Origin: Mycobacteriaceae bacterium
GTDB taxonomy: Bacteria > Actinomycetota > Actinomycetes > Mycobacteriales > Mycobacteriaceae
Assembly: GCA_019749805.1 (NCBI GenBank)
Contig: JAIEPH010000006.1
Location: 1-64,000, forward strand
Reading direction: 5' to 3'
DNA: 64,000 bases
Part shown: positions 34,570 through 42,478 of the stretch, in pieces
How the letters are laid out: every line of letters starts with the position of its first letter
How positions within the stretch are numbered: the first letter of the stretch is position 1
Made by a program: the position numbers and the translations under genes
The notes under the pieces: generated by a model
Seen by the model: only the letters and a program-made list of their open reading frames with translations
Databases searched by the model: none
What the model was told of the DNA's origin: nothing

Positions 34570-35580
34570 ATGCCCTCGCCGCGTAGGGCTCTCGTCATGG
34601 GCGCGAGCGGGTTCGTCGGCTCCCACGTCACTCGCAAGCTCGTCGAGCGCGGCGACGACGTGCGGGTGTACCTCCGCAAGTCCAGCAAGACGCTGGGGAT
34701 CGACGACCTCGACGTCGAACGGTGCTACGGCGACCTGTACGACGAGGCGGCCTTGCGGGCTGCGATGGCCAACCGCGACGTCGTCTACTACTGCGTGGTG
34801 GACACGCGATTCCACTTGCATGACCCCGCACCGCTTTTCGAAACAAACGTCAACTGCCTGCGACGGGTGCTGGACATCGCCAACGAGGCCGATCTGTTTC
34901 GATTCGTGTTCTGCAGCACCATCGGCACGATCGCCCTCGGCAATGGCCGGCCGGCGACGGAAGACGATGCGTTCAACTGGCCGGGGGTAGGCGGGCCCTA
35001 TATCGAATCGCGCCGCAAGGCGGAGGAACTGGTCCTGACCTATGCCCGCGACCGGGGACTGCCCGCTGTCGCGTTGAACGTGTCCAACCCGTACGGCCCA
35101 CTGGACTGGCAGCCGAGTCAGGGGCTGATGGTGAAAATGGCCGCTCACGGTCAACTTCCGGCCTATGTCAAGGGTGTGTCCACCGAGGTGGTGGGTATCG
35201 AGGACGTTGCGGACGCGTTCTTGCTCGCCGCCGAGCGCGGAAGGGTCGGCGAGCGCTACATCATCTCCGAGTCATACATGTCGATGCGGGACCTGCTGAC
35301 GACCGCTGCGGACGAGGTCGGTGCGCGGCAACCGCGTTTCGGCATCCCGCTCGCGGTGATGTACGCCGCGGGCTTCGTCACTGGATTGGTATCTCGATTG
35401 CTGCGACGCGATCCCGTCATCGATGTGACCGGGGTGCGACTCCTACACACCACATCGCCTGCGGACCACGGTAAGGCGACGCGGGAACTCGGCTGGAAGC
35501 CGCGCCCTGCCGCCGAATCGATTCGGAAGGCGGCACGGTTCCACGTCGACCATGCCAAGGATGTAGCCCGCCGGGGCTGA
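34570..35580 (+). CDS. NAD-dependent epimerase/dehydratase-family protein (extended SDR)
   Basis: A 336-residue extended SDR. The Rossmann motif VMGASGFVGSHVTRKL is at the N-terminus, the Thr/Ser strand at FCSTIGTIAL, and the active-site helix reads PYIESRRKAEEL. The usual Y-x3-K becomes Y-x3-R with a Lys two residues later. NPYGP follows as normal. It may be a 3-beta-hydroxysteroid or dihydroflavonol reductase-like enzyme. The Lys change makes the activity uncertain. It is the last gene of the operon that starts at 27724, and it ends near two GCCGGC segments (35581, 35611) that could pair. Confidence 0.82.
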   Translation: MPSPRRALVMGASGFVGSHVTRKLVERGDDVRVYLRKSSKTLGIDDLDVERCYGDLYDEAALRAAMANRDVVYYCVVDTRFHLHDPAPLFETNVNCLRRVLDIANEADLFRFVFCSTIGTIALGNGRPATEDDAFNWPGVGGPYIESRRKAEELVLTYARDRGLPAVALNVSNPYGPLDWQPSQGLMVKMAAHGQLPAYVKGVSTEVVGIEDVADAFLLAAERGRVGERYIISESYMSMRDLLTTAADEVGARQPRFGIPLAVMYAAGFVTGLVSRLLRRDPVIDVTGVRLLHTTSPADHGKATRELGWKPRPAAESIRKAARFHVDHAKDVARRG

Positions 35581-35616
35581 GCCGGCCAGCATGCCGCGAA
35601 CCGGCGGGATAGCCGG

Positions 35617-36852
35617 CTATGCGTTCGACAGCACGGGCGGCTCGAGCGCCGCTGGATCCGGGTTCGCGATCGGCAGTCCCATGAAGCGGCGCGCGTTGTC
35701 GCCCATGAAGTCGTACGTACGCCGCTCGTCCATGCCCTCGGCGTACTTCCAAAACCCCTTCGGCTCGGCGAGTCCCTCCGGATGCGGATAGTCGGACCCG
35801 AACAGTACTTTGTCCCAGCCGACCGTTGTCACGACATCGGAGACGCAACCTTCCCAGAACGGGCTCACCCAGATGTTGCGGCGGAACACGTCGTGTGGGT
35901 GCTCGGGAAAGTTCTGCGGCATCTTCTTTTACAGATCCTCGAAGTCGTTGAACAACGGGAAGATCCACGAACTACCGTTCTCCACGCTGGCGATTCGCAA
36001 CTTCGGGAATCGGGTCAGGGTGCCGTGACAGATCAGCGCGGCGATCATGTCGGAGATCTCCCGGTGACCCAGCACCATCCAGCGGAACGCGCTTTGCGCC
36101 ATGAAGTTCTGGGTGTACGGCGGTTCCCACTTTGCGACGTAGTCGTCGAGCAGCGGGTAGCTGGCGTGCAGGACGACCGGCAAGCCCGCGGCCTCGACAT
36201 CGCGCCAGAACGGGTCGAACTCCGGCAACGCGGGTGACCGCCAGCCCCGGATTCCGTTGACCGGACCGGGTTTGATCAAAACGACCTTGGCGTCGTTGGC
36301 GAGCAGGTACTCCAGTTCACGCTGTGCCCCGTCGACCTCGGACAGGTTGATGATCGGCGTCGAGAAGACGCGGTTCTCGTAGTTGAACGTCCACTGCTCG
36401 AGCATCCACCGGTTGAGCGCATGGATGACGGCCAGCGACAGCTCGGGATCGTCGGCGGTCGCGTGCTCGATGAGGCTGGCCAGCGTCGGATAGTTCAACG
36501 CCTCGACGACGCCCTGGCGGTCGAGTTCGACGACGCGGTCGACGGGGTTCCGCGTCGCCGCGGGCGCATCGATGGCGGGTCCTTGCATTTCGCGCAAAGT
36601 AAGCCCATCGGTGTTCTCGCCGGCGAAGAACCTCTCATGCGCACCGGGCGCCGCGACGCGTTCGAATGTCGGGTTTGGGATGAAGTCATTGACCCTGTTG
36701 TTGATCACGATCCGCGTGTGTCGTCCGAACTGAGCGAATTGCACAGCACGCGAGTACTTCTCGGGCAGGAACTTCGTCAGCGACTCTGGCGTCTCGTACA
36801 TGTGCTGGTCGGCGTCGAAGATCGGTGCGCCGGTGAACTGGGTCATGGTCAC
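35617..36852 (-). pseudogene. Amidohydrolase-2 gene interrupted by an in-frame stop
   Basis: Two frames read as one 411-codon amidohydrolase_2 gene. Codons from 36852 give the N-terminal three quarters (IFDADQHMYETPE metal motif; VVLHASYPLLDD; ASVENGSSWIFPLFNDFEDL). A single TAA at 35929-35931 follows, and the same frame continues with KKMPQNFPEHPHDVFRRN and the C-terminal metal Asp in FGSDYPHPEGL. A Tyr codon changed to TAA would explain it. No frame shift is needed. The C-terminal 101 residues could restart at ATG 35922, but a barrel split here is unlikely to work. Sequencing error is possible. Start is GTG 36852 or ATG 36846. Confidence 0.85.
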
Positions 36853-36940
36853 GATGTTGGGTTACCCTCTCCCGCGAGAAGACGTGAAAACCCCTGAAAT
36901 GGACCAATGGTCGGGGGCTTCGCGTCTGCTCGGCAATCTT

Positions 36941-38089
36941 CTAGATCGTGAGGATCGTCGCCGCGGCGGTGCCGGGCGCACCGTAGAGCTGGGCGAAGCC
37001 GACTTTCGGCTCGCCGGGCACCTGCCGGTCTCCCGCCTCGCCCCGCAGTTGGCGCACCAACTCGTGGATCTGACGCAGGCCCGAGGCGCCGATGGGTTCG
37101 CCGTTGGCGATCAGCCCGCCGTCGGTGTTGATGGGCAACGCGCCACCGATCTCGGTGGCGCCGTCGGCCAGCAGCTTCTCCTGATCGCCGTCGGCGCAGA
37201 ATCCGCACTCGGCCATGTGGATGATCTCCGCGCCGGCATCGGTGTCCTGCAGCTGGATCACATCGACGTCCTCTGGTGCGACACCGGCCTTTTCGAATGC
37301 GGACCTGGCCGCGTATACCGTGGGGGCCACGTCCTCGGCGACCGGCGCGAAGGTGGTGTTGACCTCATAGGCGCCGTACCGCCGGGTCCTCACCTCGACC
37401 GCCTTCAGGTACACCGGCTTCGTGCTGTATTTGTGGGCAATGTCGGCGCGACACATGACCACGGCTGCTGCTCCTTCATCGGGCGCACAGAACATGTACT
37501 GAGTCAGCGGATAGTTCAGCATCGTCGAATGGAGGATGTCCTCCACCGCGATGGGCTTGCGGCGGAACGCGTTCGGGTTCAGCGCCCCGTTGCGGAAGTT
37601 CTTGTTGGCCACCCGGGCCAGCGTCTCCTGCGAGATGCCGTGGTCGTGCAGATACTTGTTGGCCTTCATGCCGAAGAACTGCGTGGTGAGGTACTGGCCG
37701 TTCTCGGCGTACCAGCTCGGCATGCCCACCAGCGCCGGATCTTCGGTGAACGCGCCGCGAGGGTGCTTGTCCAGTCCGACCGCGATGCCGATGTCGTAGT
37801 CGCCCAACCGGATTCCGTCGGCGCAGACCTTGGCGGCGCTCGCCGCCGTGGCGCAGGCGTTGAACACGTTGGTGAATGGGATCCCGGACAACCCGACCAT
37901 GCCGACGATGGCGTCGGGATTGGCGACAGTCCAGCTGCCACCGGTGGCGGCCTGGATGTCCTTCCACTCGACACCGGCGTCGGCGACCGCGGCGAAGATG
38001 GCGTCCACCCCCATCTCCATGGCCGACTTGCCCTCGAAGCGGCCGAACGGGTGCAGCCCGACACCGATGATCGCGACGTCGTTGGTCAT
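36941..38089 (-). CDS. Lipid-transfer protein/thiolase (SCP2-thiolase type, Ltp-like)
   Basis: A 382-residue thiolase-fold protein of the SCP-x/Ltp class. The nucleophile Cys is in FNACATAASA (about residue 80). LQDTDAGAEI and NTDGGLIANGEPIGASGLRQ give the His region. The end reads QLYGAPGTAAATIL, without the usual second catalytic Cys. In steroid catabolism this class acts as aldolase or thiolase, usually with a DUF35 partner, which is not adjacent here. The start ATG 38089 has AGGAGGAAAG upstream. It is divergent from the molybdopterin oxidoreductase across a perfect ACTGTAA palindrome. Confidence 0.9.
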   Translation of the reverse strand: MTNDVAIIGVGLHPFGRFEGKSAMEMGVDAIFAAVADAGVEWKDIQAATGGSWTVANPDAIVGMVGLSGIPFTNVFNACATAASAAKVCADGIRLGDYDIGIAVGLDKHPRGAFTEDPALVGMPSWYAENGQYLTTQFFGMKANKYLHDHGISQETLARVANKNFRNGALNPNAFRRKPIAVEDILHSTMLNYPLTQYMFCAPDEGAAAVVMCRADIAHKYSTKPVYLKAVEVRTRRYGAYEVNTTFAPVAEDVAPTVYAARSAFEKAGVAPEDVDVIQLQDTDAGAEIIHMAECGFCADGDQEKLLADGATEIGGALPINTDGGLIANGEPIGASGLRQIHELVRQLRGEAGDRQVPGEPKVGFAQLYGAPGTAAATILTI

Positions 38090-38130
38090 ATGTGAGGCTT
38101 TCCTCCTAGTCGGGCCATTGGCCTATGCCA

Positions 38131-38154
38131 ACTGTAACTCTTACAGTATTGTAA
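38131..38154. promoter_or_regulatory. Perfect ACTGTAA operator plus extra half-site (site 4)
   Basis: ACTGTAA-CTC-TTACAGT (38131-38147) is perfect in both arms. A third half-site, TGTAA at 38150-38154, makes a second overlapping inverted repeat, TTACA-GTAT-TGTAA. It lies in the 70-bp gap between the divergent Ltp-like gene (38089) and the molybdopterin oxidoreductase (38160), only a few bases from the latter's start, so binding would block transcription or start-codon access. Confidence 0.78.
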
Positions 38155-38159
38155 TCGGC

Positions 38160-40373
38160 GTGGCACCGGTGATCGAACACAAGCCCACGTTCTGCCGGAT
38201 CTGTGAGCCGCTGTGCGGCATGATCGCGACCGTCGAGGACGGCCGCCTCGTCGCTTTGCGGCCAGACAAGGAACATCCGCTGTCCGCCGGGTTCGCGTGC
38301 CAGAAGGGCATCGCGTTCACGGAGGTGCAGAACGACCCTGACCGTGTCACGACTCCGCTGCGGCGCGGTCCGAACGGATTCGAACCGGTCACGTGGGACG
38401 AGGCGATGTCCGACATCGCGGCACGGTTGTCGGGCGTGCTGCGTCGACACGGTTCCGGTGGCGTCGGTTGGTACATGGGTAATCCGGGCGCCTTCAGCTA
38501 CGCGCACACGTTCGCGGCACTGCTCTTCACCAAGGGTCTGGGTCGCCACGGCCATTATTTCACCGCCTCGTCGCAGGACACCAACAGCAGGCTGATCGCC
38601 AGCCAGCTGCTCTACGGCGTACCGACATCGGTGCCGATCCCCGACCTTGTGCGCACCGATCTGCTGGTGTTGATGGGTGCCAATCCAGTTGTCTCCCACG
38701 GCAGTTTCCTGACGGCGCCCCGGATCAAAGACCGCATGCAGGACATCGTCAAGCGCGGTGGGCGCGTCGTCGTGGTGGATCCCCGGCGGACCGAGACTGC
38801 CGTTGCATTCGAATGGCTGGGCATCGTCCCCGACTCGGATGCGTACCTGCTCCTCTCGCTGTTACAGGTGATGTTCTCCGAGCGCCTGGTCGATGTCGAC
38901 AGGGTGAATCGGGTAGCCGACGGTGTGGACTGGCTACGCTCGCTGAGCGCACCGTTCACCCCGGAAACGACCGTCGCCCAGACCGGCATCGACCCCGAAA
39001 GCGTCAAGGCACTCGCCCGTGACCTGGCGAATACGCCACGCGCCGCGATCTACGGTCGGCTCGGTACGTGCGTTGGCCGGTACGGCACGCTCACCACGTA
39101 CCTGATCGATGCGGTCAACCTCATAGCCGGCAATCTCGATGCGCCGGGTGGCTCGGTCTTCAGCACGATGCAGACCGTCGGCGGGAAATGGCAGAGCACG
39201 ATCTTGGGTGCCGTGATGCGGCGGTCCCGGCGGCGGAAACTCTCACGTGTCAGTGGGATTCGCAGCGCGATCGGCTCCGAGCCGGCCGCGATGATGGCCA
39301 AGGAGATCACGACACCCGGCGACCGACAGATCAAGGCGATGTTCGTATCGGCGGGCAATCCCGTGCTGTCGGTGCCGAACGGGGACGAACTCGAGGCCGC
39401 GTTCGAAACCCTGGATCTGTCGGTGGCGCTCGACTTCTATATCACCGAGACCACCGCGCGATGCGACTACATCCTGCCCGTCACCACCATGTACGAGCGC
39501 GACGACTTTCCGTATACCTTCCAAGCGTTTCAGGCGACGCCGTTCCGTCAGGCCACCGAGGCCGTTGTAGCGCCGGCGGGTGAATCGCGCCCCGAGTGGG
39601 ATATCGCCGCCGACCTCGCAACGCGACTAGGACGGCGGATTCCGGCATTCGCGGTCTTCGGTGCCGCACGAAAAGCATTGAGCGTCTTCGGGACCACGCT
39701 GACACCGCGCATCATGATGGATGCGCTGGTCCGGATGTCCCAGGGTGGCGACCGGTTCGGCCTTCGCCGCGGTGGTTTGTCGTTGCGCCGCCTGACCGAG
39801 CAATACCCACACGGCGTCGTATTGGAACCGCACATCCGAACGGGAGTTCTGCGCGATGTGGTCGCCTATCTGTCCCGTCGCGTGCGATTGGTCCATGCCG
39901 ATATCTCCGAGGAGGTCGACAAGCTCTCCCGCGGCGGACATCCCGAGGGTTACCCGCTGCGGATGATCGGCATGCGAGAGCCGCGCTCGGAGAACTCGTG
40001 GATGCACAACTCGCCGTTGTTGATGCGCGGCGAGCGCCGCCACCACGCGCTGATGCACGTCGACGACGCCGCCGAGTTGCAGATCGCCGACGGCGATGTC
40101 GTGCGGATCAGTTCGCCCTACGGCGAGATCACCGTGCCGATCACCTCGACGAAGGACCTCGTCGTCGGCGTGGTCGCGATACCGCACGGGTGGGGTCACA
40201 AAGGCACCGGAGGATGGCAGCTGGCCAACCGCGCGGGCGGCGCGAACGTCAACCGGTTGACCTCCAGTGCGCCCGGCGATGTCGAGTCGGTATCCGGAAT
40301 GGCCTGGCTCACAGGTGTTCCCGTGCGCGTCGATCGAATTGACTCTGAGGCCGCGCCGCAAGAAGTCGAGTAG
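38160..40373 (+). CDS. Molybdopterin-dependent oxidoreductase (4Fe-4S, DMSO reductase family)
   Basis: A 737-residue enzyme. The N-terminal iron-sulfur motif is C-x2-C-x3-C (CRICEPLCGM) then ACQKG about 28 residues on. The family core includes GWYMGNPGAF, VLMGANPVVSH and VVVDPRRTET (MGD-binding), AMFVSAGNPVLS, and a C-terminal cofactor cap (HGWGHKGTGGWQLANRAGG). No twin-arginine signal is seen, so it is cytoplasmic. No electron-transfer or membrane-anchor subunit is adjacent. It could hydroxylate or dehydrogenate the substrate. GTG 38160 or 38169 starts it, very close to the operator. A longer frame upstream is antisense to the Ltp gene. Confidence 0.9.
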   Translation: MAPVIEHKPTFCRICEPLCGMIATVEDGRLVALRPDKEHPLSAGFACQKGIAFTEVQNDPDRVTTPLRRGPNGFEPVTWDEAMSDIAARLSGVLRRHGSGGVGWYMGNPGAFSYAHTFAALLFTKGLGRHGHYFTASSQDTNSRLIASQLLYGVPTSVPIPDLVRTDLLVLMGANPVVSHGSFLTAPRIKDRMQDIVKRGGRVVVVDPRRTETAVAFEWLGIVPDSDAYLLLSLLQVMFSERLVDVDRVNRVADGVDWLRSLSAPFTPETTVAQTGIDPESVKALARDLANTPRAAIYGRLGTCVGRYGTLTTYLIDAVNLIAGNLDAPGGSVFSTMQTVGGKWQSTILGAVMRRSRRRKLSRVSGIRSAIGSEPAAMMAKEITTPGDRQIKAMFVSAGNPVLSVPNGDELEAAFETLDLSVALDFYITETTARCDYILPVTTMYERDDFPYTFQAFQATPFRQATEAVVAPAGESRPEWDIAADLATRLGRRIPAFAVFGAARKALSVFGTTLTPRIMMDALVRMSQGGDRFGLRRGGLSLRRLTEQYPHGVVLEPHIRTGVLRDVVAYLSRRVRLVHADISEEVDKLSRGGHPEGYPLRMIGMREPRSENSWMHNSPLLMRGERRHHALMHVDDAAELQIADGDVVRISSPYGEITVPITSTKDLVVGVVAIPHGWGHKGTGGWQLANRAGGANVNRLTSSAPGDVESVSGMAWLTGVPVRVDRIDSEAAPQEVE

Positions 40374-40505
40374 AGGCGCCCTGAGCGCAGAGTCAGCCCA
40401 AGTAGATCGCTGTCCCGGCGTAGGCATAAAACCGCCATACAACGGTCGACGGCGTCGTAAGTTGAAGCGAAGCCGATCGGCGGGGTAACGGCGAAAGGGC
40501 TCGAA

Positions 40506-41141
40506 GTGGCGATCACGTCTGAACAAGTCGAACTGGTGGCGCGTCGGGTGACTGATGCGCACCTGAAGCCGCCCAACAAGTCGGACCGCGACGTAGACGA
40601 TCGAATGGCGCGAGAAGCAGCCGCTCCTGCCGTGTACCAAGCCAGCCGTGAGTTGATGGGCGCCATCGCGCACCATGTCGCCGCCGACGAGGCGCTCATC
40701 GACGTGAAGCACGCATCCGGTTACTCCACTGTGGGATTCAGCGGGACCAAGGCCAAGGTGCGCCTGCTTGTCGCAACCAACCGCCGGGTCTGGTTCAGCC
40801 GGCATGAGGACGGAACCGTCCAGGATTTGCAGGCCGTCGAATACCCGACGATGAACATCGAAAGGAAACGAATCTCCCTTGGGTGGCCGAAGCTGGAGGG
40901 CACGACCATCGCGTGCGGTGGCCCGACCGCAGAGTGGCTGACGGAATTGAGGTCGGGTCGTCACCAGTCGGCACCTTGGCTGCAGTCGGCGGCCTCAACG
41001 CAAGCGTCCCAAGGCGGACCCGCCCCGAACTGGTACCCGGATCCGTATCGGCGTCACCAGCTACGGTACTGGGACGGCGTCCGCTGGACCCCCCATGTCT
41101 CTACGAACGGGGTCAGCGGGCAGGACCCCGTCAGCCAATAG
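40506..41141 (+). CDS. PH-like domain protein with C-terminal DUF2510
   Basis: A 211-residue protein of unknown function. Residues about 45-140 look like a beta-rich bacterial PH-like domain (VRLLVATNRRVWFSRHEDG). After a short Ala/Ser/Gln linker, PNWYPDPYRRHQLRYWDG at about 172-190 is a DUF2510 motif, common in actinobacterial surface- or membrane-linked proteins. No signal peptide or membrane helix is visible. Start is GTG 40506 with AAAGGG upstream. It seems unrelated in function to the catabolic genes on either side, and 18 bp separates it from the convergent CoA-transferase. Confidence 0.7.
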   Translation: MAITSEQVELVARRVTDAHLKPPNKSDRDVDDRMAREAAAPAVYQASRELMGAIAHHVAADEALIDVKHASGYSTVGFSGTKAKVRLLVATNRRVWFSRHEDGTVQDLQAVEYPTMNIERKRISLGWPKLEGTTIACGGPTAEWLTELRSGRHQSAPWLQSAASTQASQGGPAPNWYPDPYRRHQLRYWDGVRWTPHVSTNGVSGQDPVSQ

Positions 41142-41159
41142 CCCGAACTATCCAACGAT

Positions 41160-42383
41160 TCAGGCGATGGCGCCGGAGTCCTTGAGCGCCTCGATGCGGT
41201 CCCAATCCAGCCCTAGTTCCATCAGCACGATCTCGGTGTGCTCCGAGGCCTGCGGGGCACGCGTCGTCTCCAGCGGCTCGTGGTTGAACTGCACGGGGCC
41301 GCGCACGACCTTGAACGGGGCGCCGCCGTCGCTCGCTTCCACCTCGACGATCATGTCGTTGGCGATCGCCTGCTCGTCGGAGGTGAGGTCGATGAGGCTC
41401 TGGAACGGCGCCCACTGGCCCTTCATGGTCTTGAGGTGCTGACGCCAGTATTCGAAGGGCTTGCTGCGGATCGCCTCGGCGATGAGTTGTACACCCGCTT
41501 CGGCGTTTTGGATCAGTGGCATGACGTCGCAGAAGCGTGGATCGTCCGCCAATTCGGGCAGTCCGAGATGCTCGAACGCATCCCGGATGTATCCGGTCGG
41601 GCTGACGATGCACAGGTTTATCGTGCCGCCGTCCGACGTCAGGTAGTTCGCCATGAAGGGGTTGACCGACGCGGTGGTTCCCGGCATCAGCGAACGCATG
41701 GTCTCGCCGGTCTCCATACCCTGGGTGACGCTGGCGCCGGCGGCCCACCACGCGGTGCTCAGCAGGGACACGTCGAGTTCCACGGCTTCGCCTGTGCGCT
41801 CTCGGTGGAACAGCGCCGCGGAGATCCCGCCCGCGATGTTCATCCCGCCGATCGAATCACCGAACGCCGGAATGCCCTGTGGCAGTGCCCCGCCGATCTC
41901 CTCGGGCGTCAGCGCGTGGCCGACACCGCTGCGCGTCCAGAATGCGGTGCCGTCGAAACCGCCCGTGTTGCGCTCGGCCCCCTTGTCTCCATAAGCGCTG
42001 CCGCGCGCGTAGATGATGTTCGGATTGGCGGCGCGGATGTGCTCGATGTCGAACTTGTTCTTCTGCCGTTGGGCGGGCATGTAATTGGTGAGAAAGACGT
42101 CCGCGGTCTTGGCGATCTCGTAGAGGACTTCCTGACCGCCGGGGGTGGAGACATCGATACCGACGCTGCGCTTGCCGCGGTTGGGATGCTCGATCAGCGG
42201 GTGGCGGTTGGGGTCGAGCTGGAAGCCGCCCATGTTGATGAAGCCGCGCTGGGTGTCACCGCGCACCGGGTGCTCGACTTTGATCACGTCCGCGCCCCAG
42301 TCGGCGAGGATCGCCCCGGCGGCGGGGACGAACGTGAACTGTGCAACCTCGAGAACGCGAACGCCCTCCATCACCTTGATCAA
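41160..42383 (-). CDS. Class III CoA-transferase (CaiB/BaiF family)
   Basis: A 407-residue CaiB-type CoA-transferase. VLEVAQFTFVPAAGAILADWGADVIKVE is the family N-terminus, NRGKRSVGIDV follows, and the Asp in GGFDGTAFWTRSG (about residue 150) fits the catalytic Asp that forms the mixed anhydride. It moves CoA between acids, sparing ATP in substrate activation. TTG 42383 is preferred: GGGAGAGGG lies five bases upstream and the protein then starts IKVMEGVRVLE, as in homologues. GTG 42404 is the alternative start. It is divergent from the aldehyde dehydrogenase across a perfect operator. Confidence 0.88.
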   Translation of the reverse strand: MIKVMEGVRVLEVAQFTFVPAAGAILADWGADVIKVEHPVRGDTQRGFINMGGFQLDPNRHPLIEHPNRGKRSVGIDVSTPGGQEVLYEIAKTADVFLTNYMPAQRQKNKFDIEHIRAANPNIIYARGSAYGDKGAERNTGGFDGTAFWTRSGVGHALTPEEIGGALPQGIPAFGDSIGGMNIAGGISAALFHRERTGEAVELDVSLLSTAWWAAGASVTQGMETGETMRSLMPGTTASVNPFMANYLTSDGGTINLCIVSPTGYIRDAFEHLGLPELADDPRFCDVMPLIQNAEAGVQLIAEAIRSKPFEYWRQHLKTMKGQWAPFQSLIDLTSDEQAIANDMIVEVEASDGGAPFKVVRGPVQFNHEPLETTRAPQASEHTEIVLMELGLDWDRIEALKDSGAIA

Positions 42384-42422
42384 GTCGACCCTCTCCCTGC
42401 TCACACTTCGTTGTATTCACCT

Positions 42423-42439
42423 ACTGTAATAGTTACAGT
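42423..42439. promoter_or_regulatory. Perfect ACTGTAA operator (site 5)
   Basis: ACTGTAA-TAG-TTACAGT, both arms perfect. It lies between the divergent CoA-transferase (42383/42404) and aldehyde dehydrogenase (42479). The 17 bases are identical to those at 51243-51259, including the spacer. Confidence 0.78.
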
Positions 42440-42478
42440 TGATCCTCCAGCATCGATCTGATTGTACGAGGTTGCAGG

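Noticed and set aside
35581..35616. Paired GCCGGC segments as a terminator between convergent genes
   Set aside because: The unit is self-complementary and common at this GC content, the loop is long (24 bases) and no T-run follows.
36800..38095. A 431-codon plus-strand open frame opposite the Ltp-like gene
   Set aside because: No family motif, and the opposite strand carries complete thiolase motifs and a strong ribosome-binding site.
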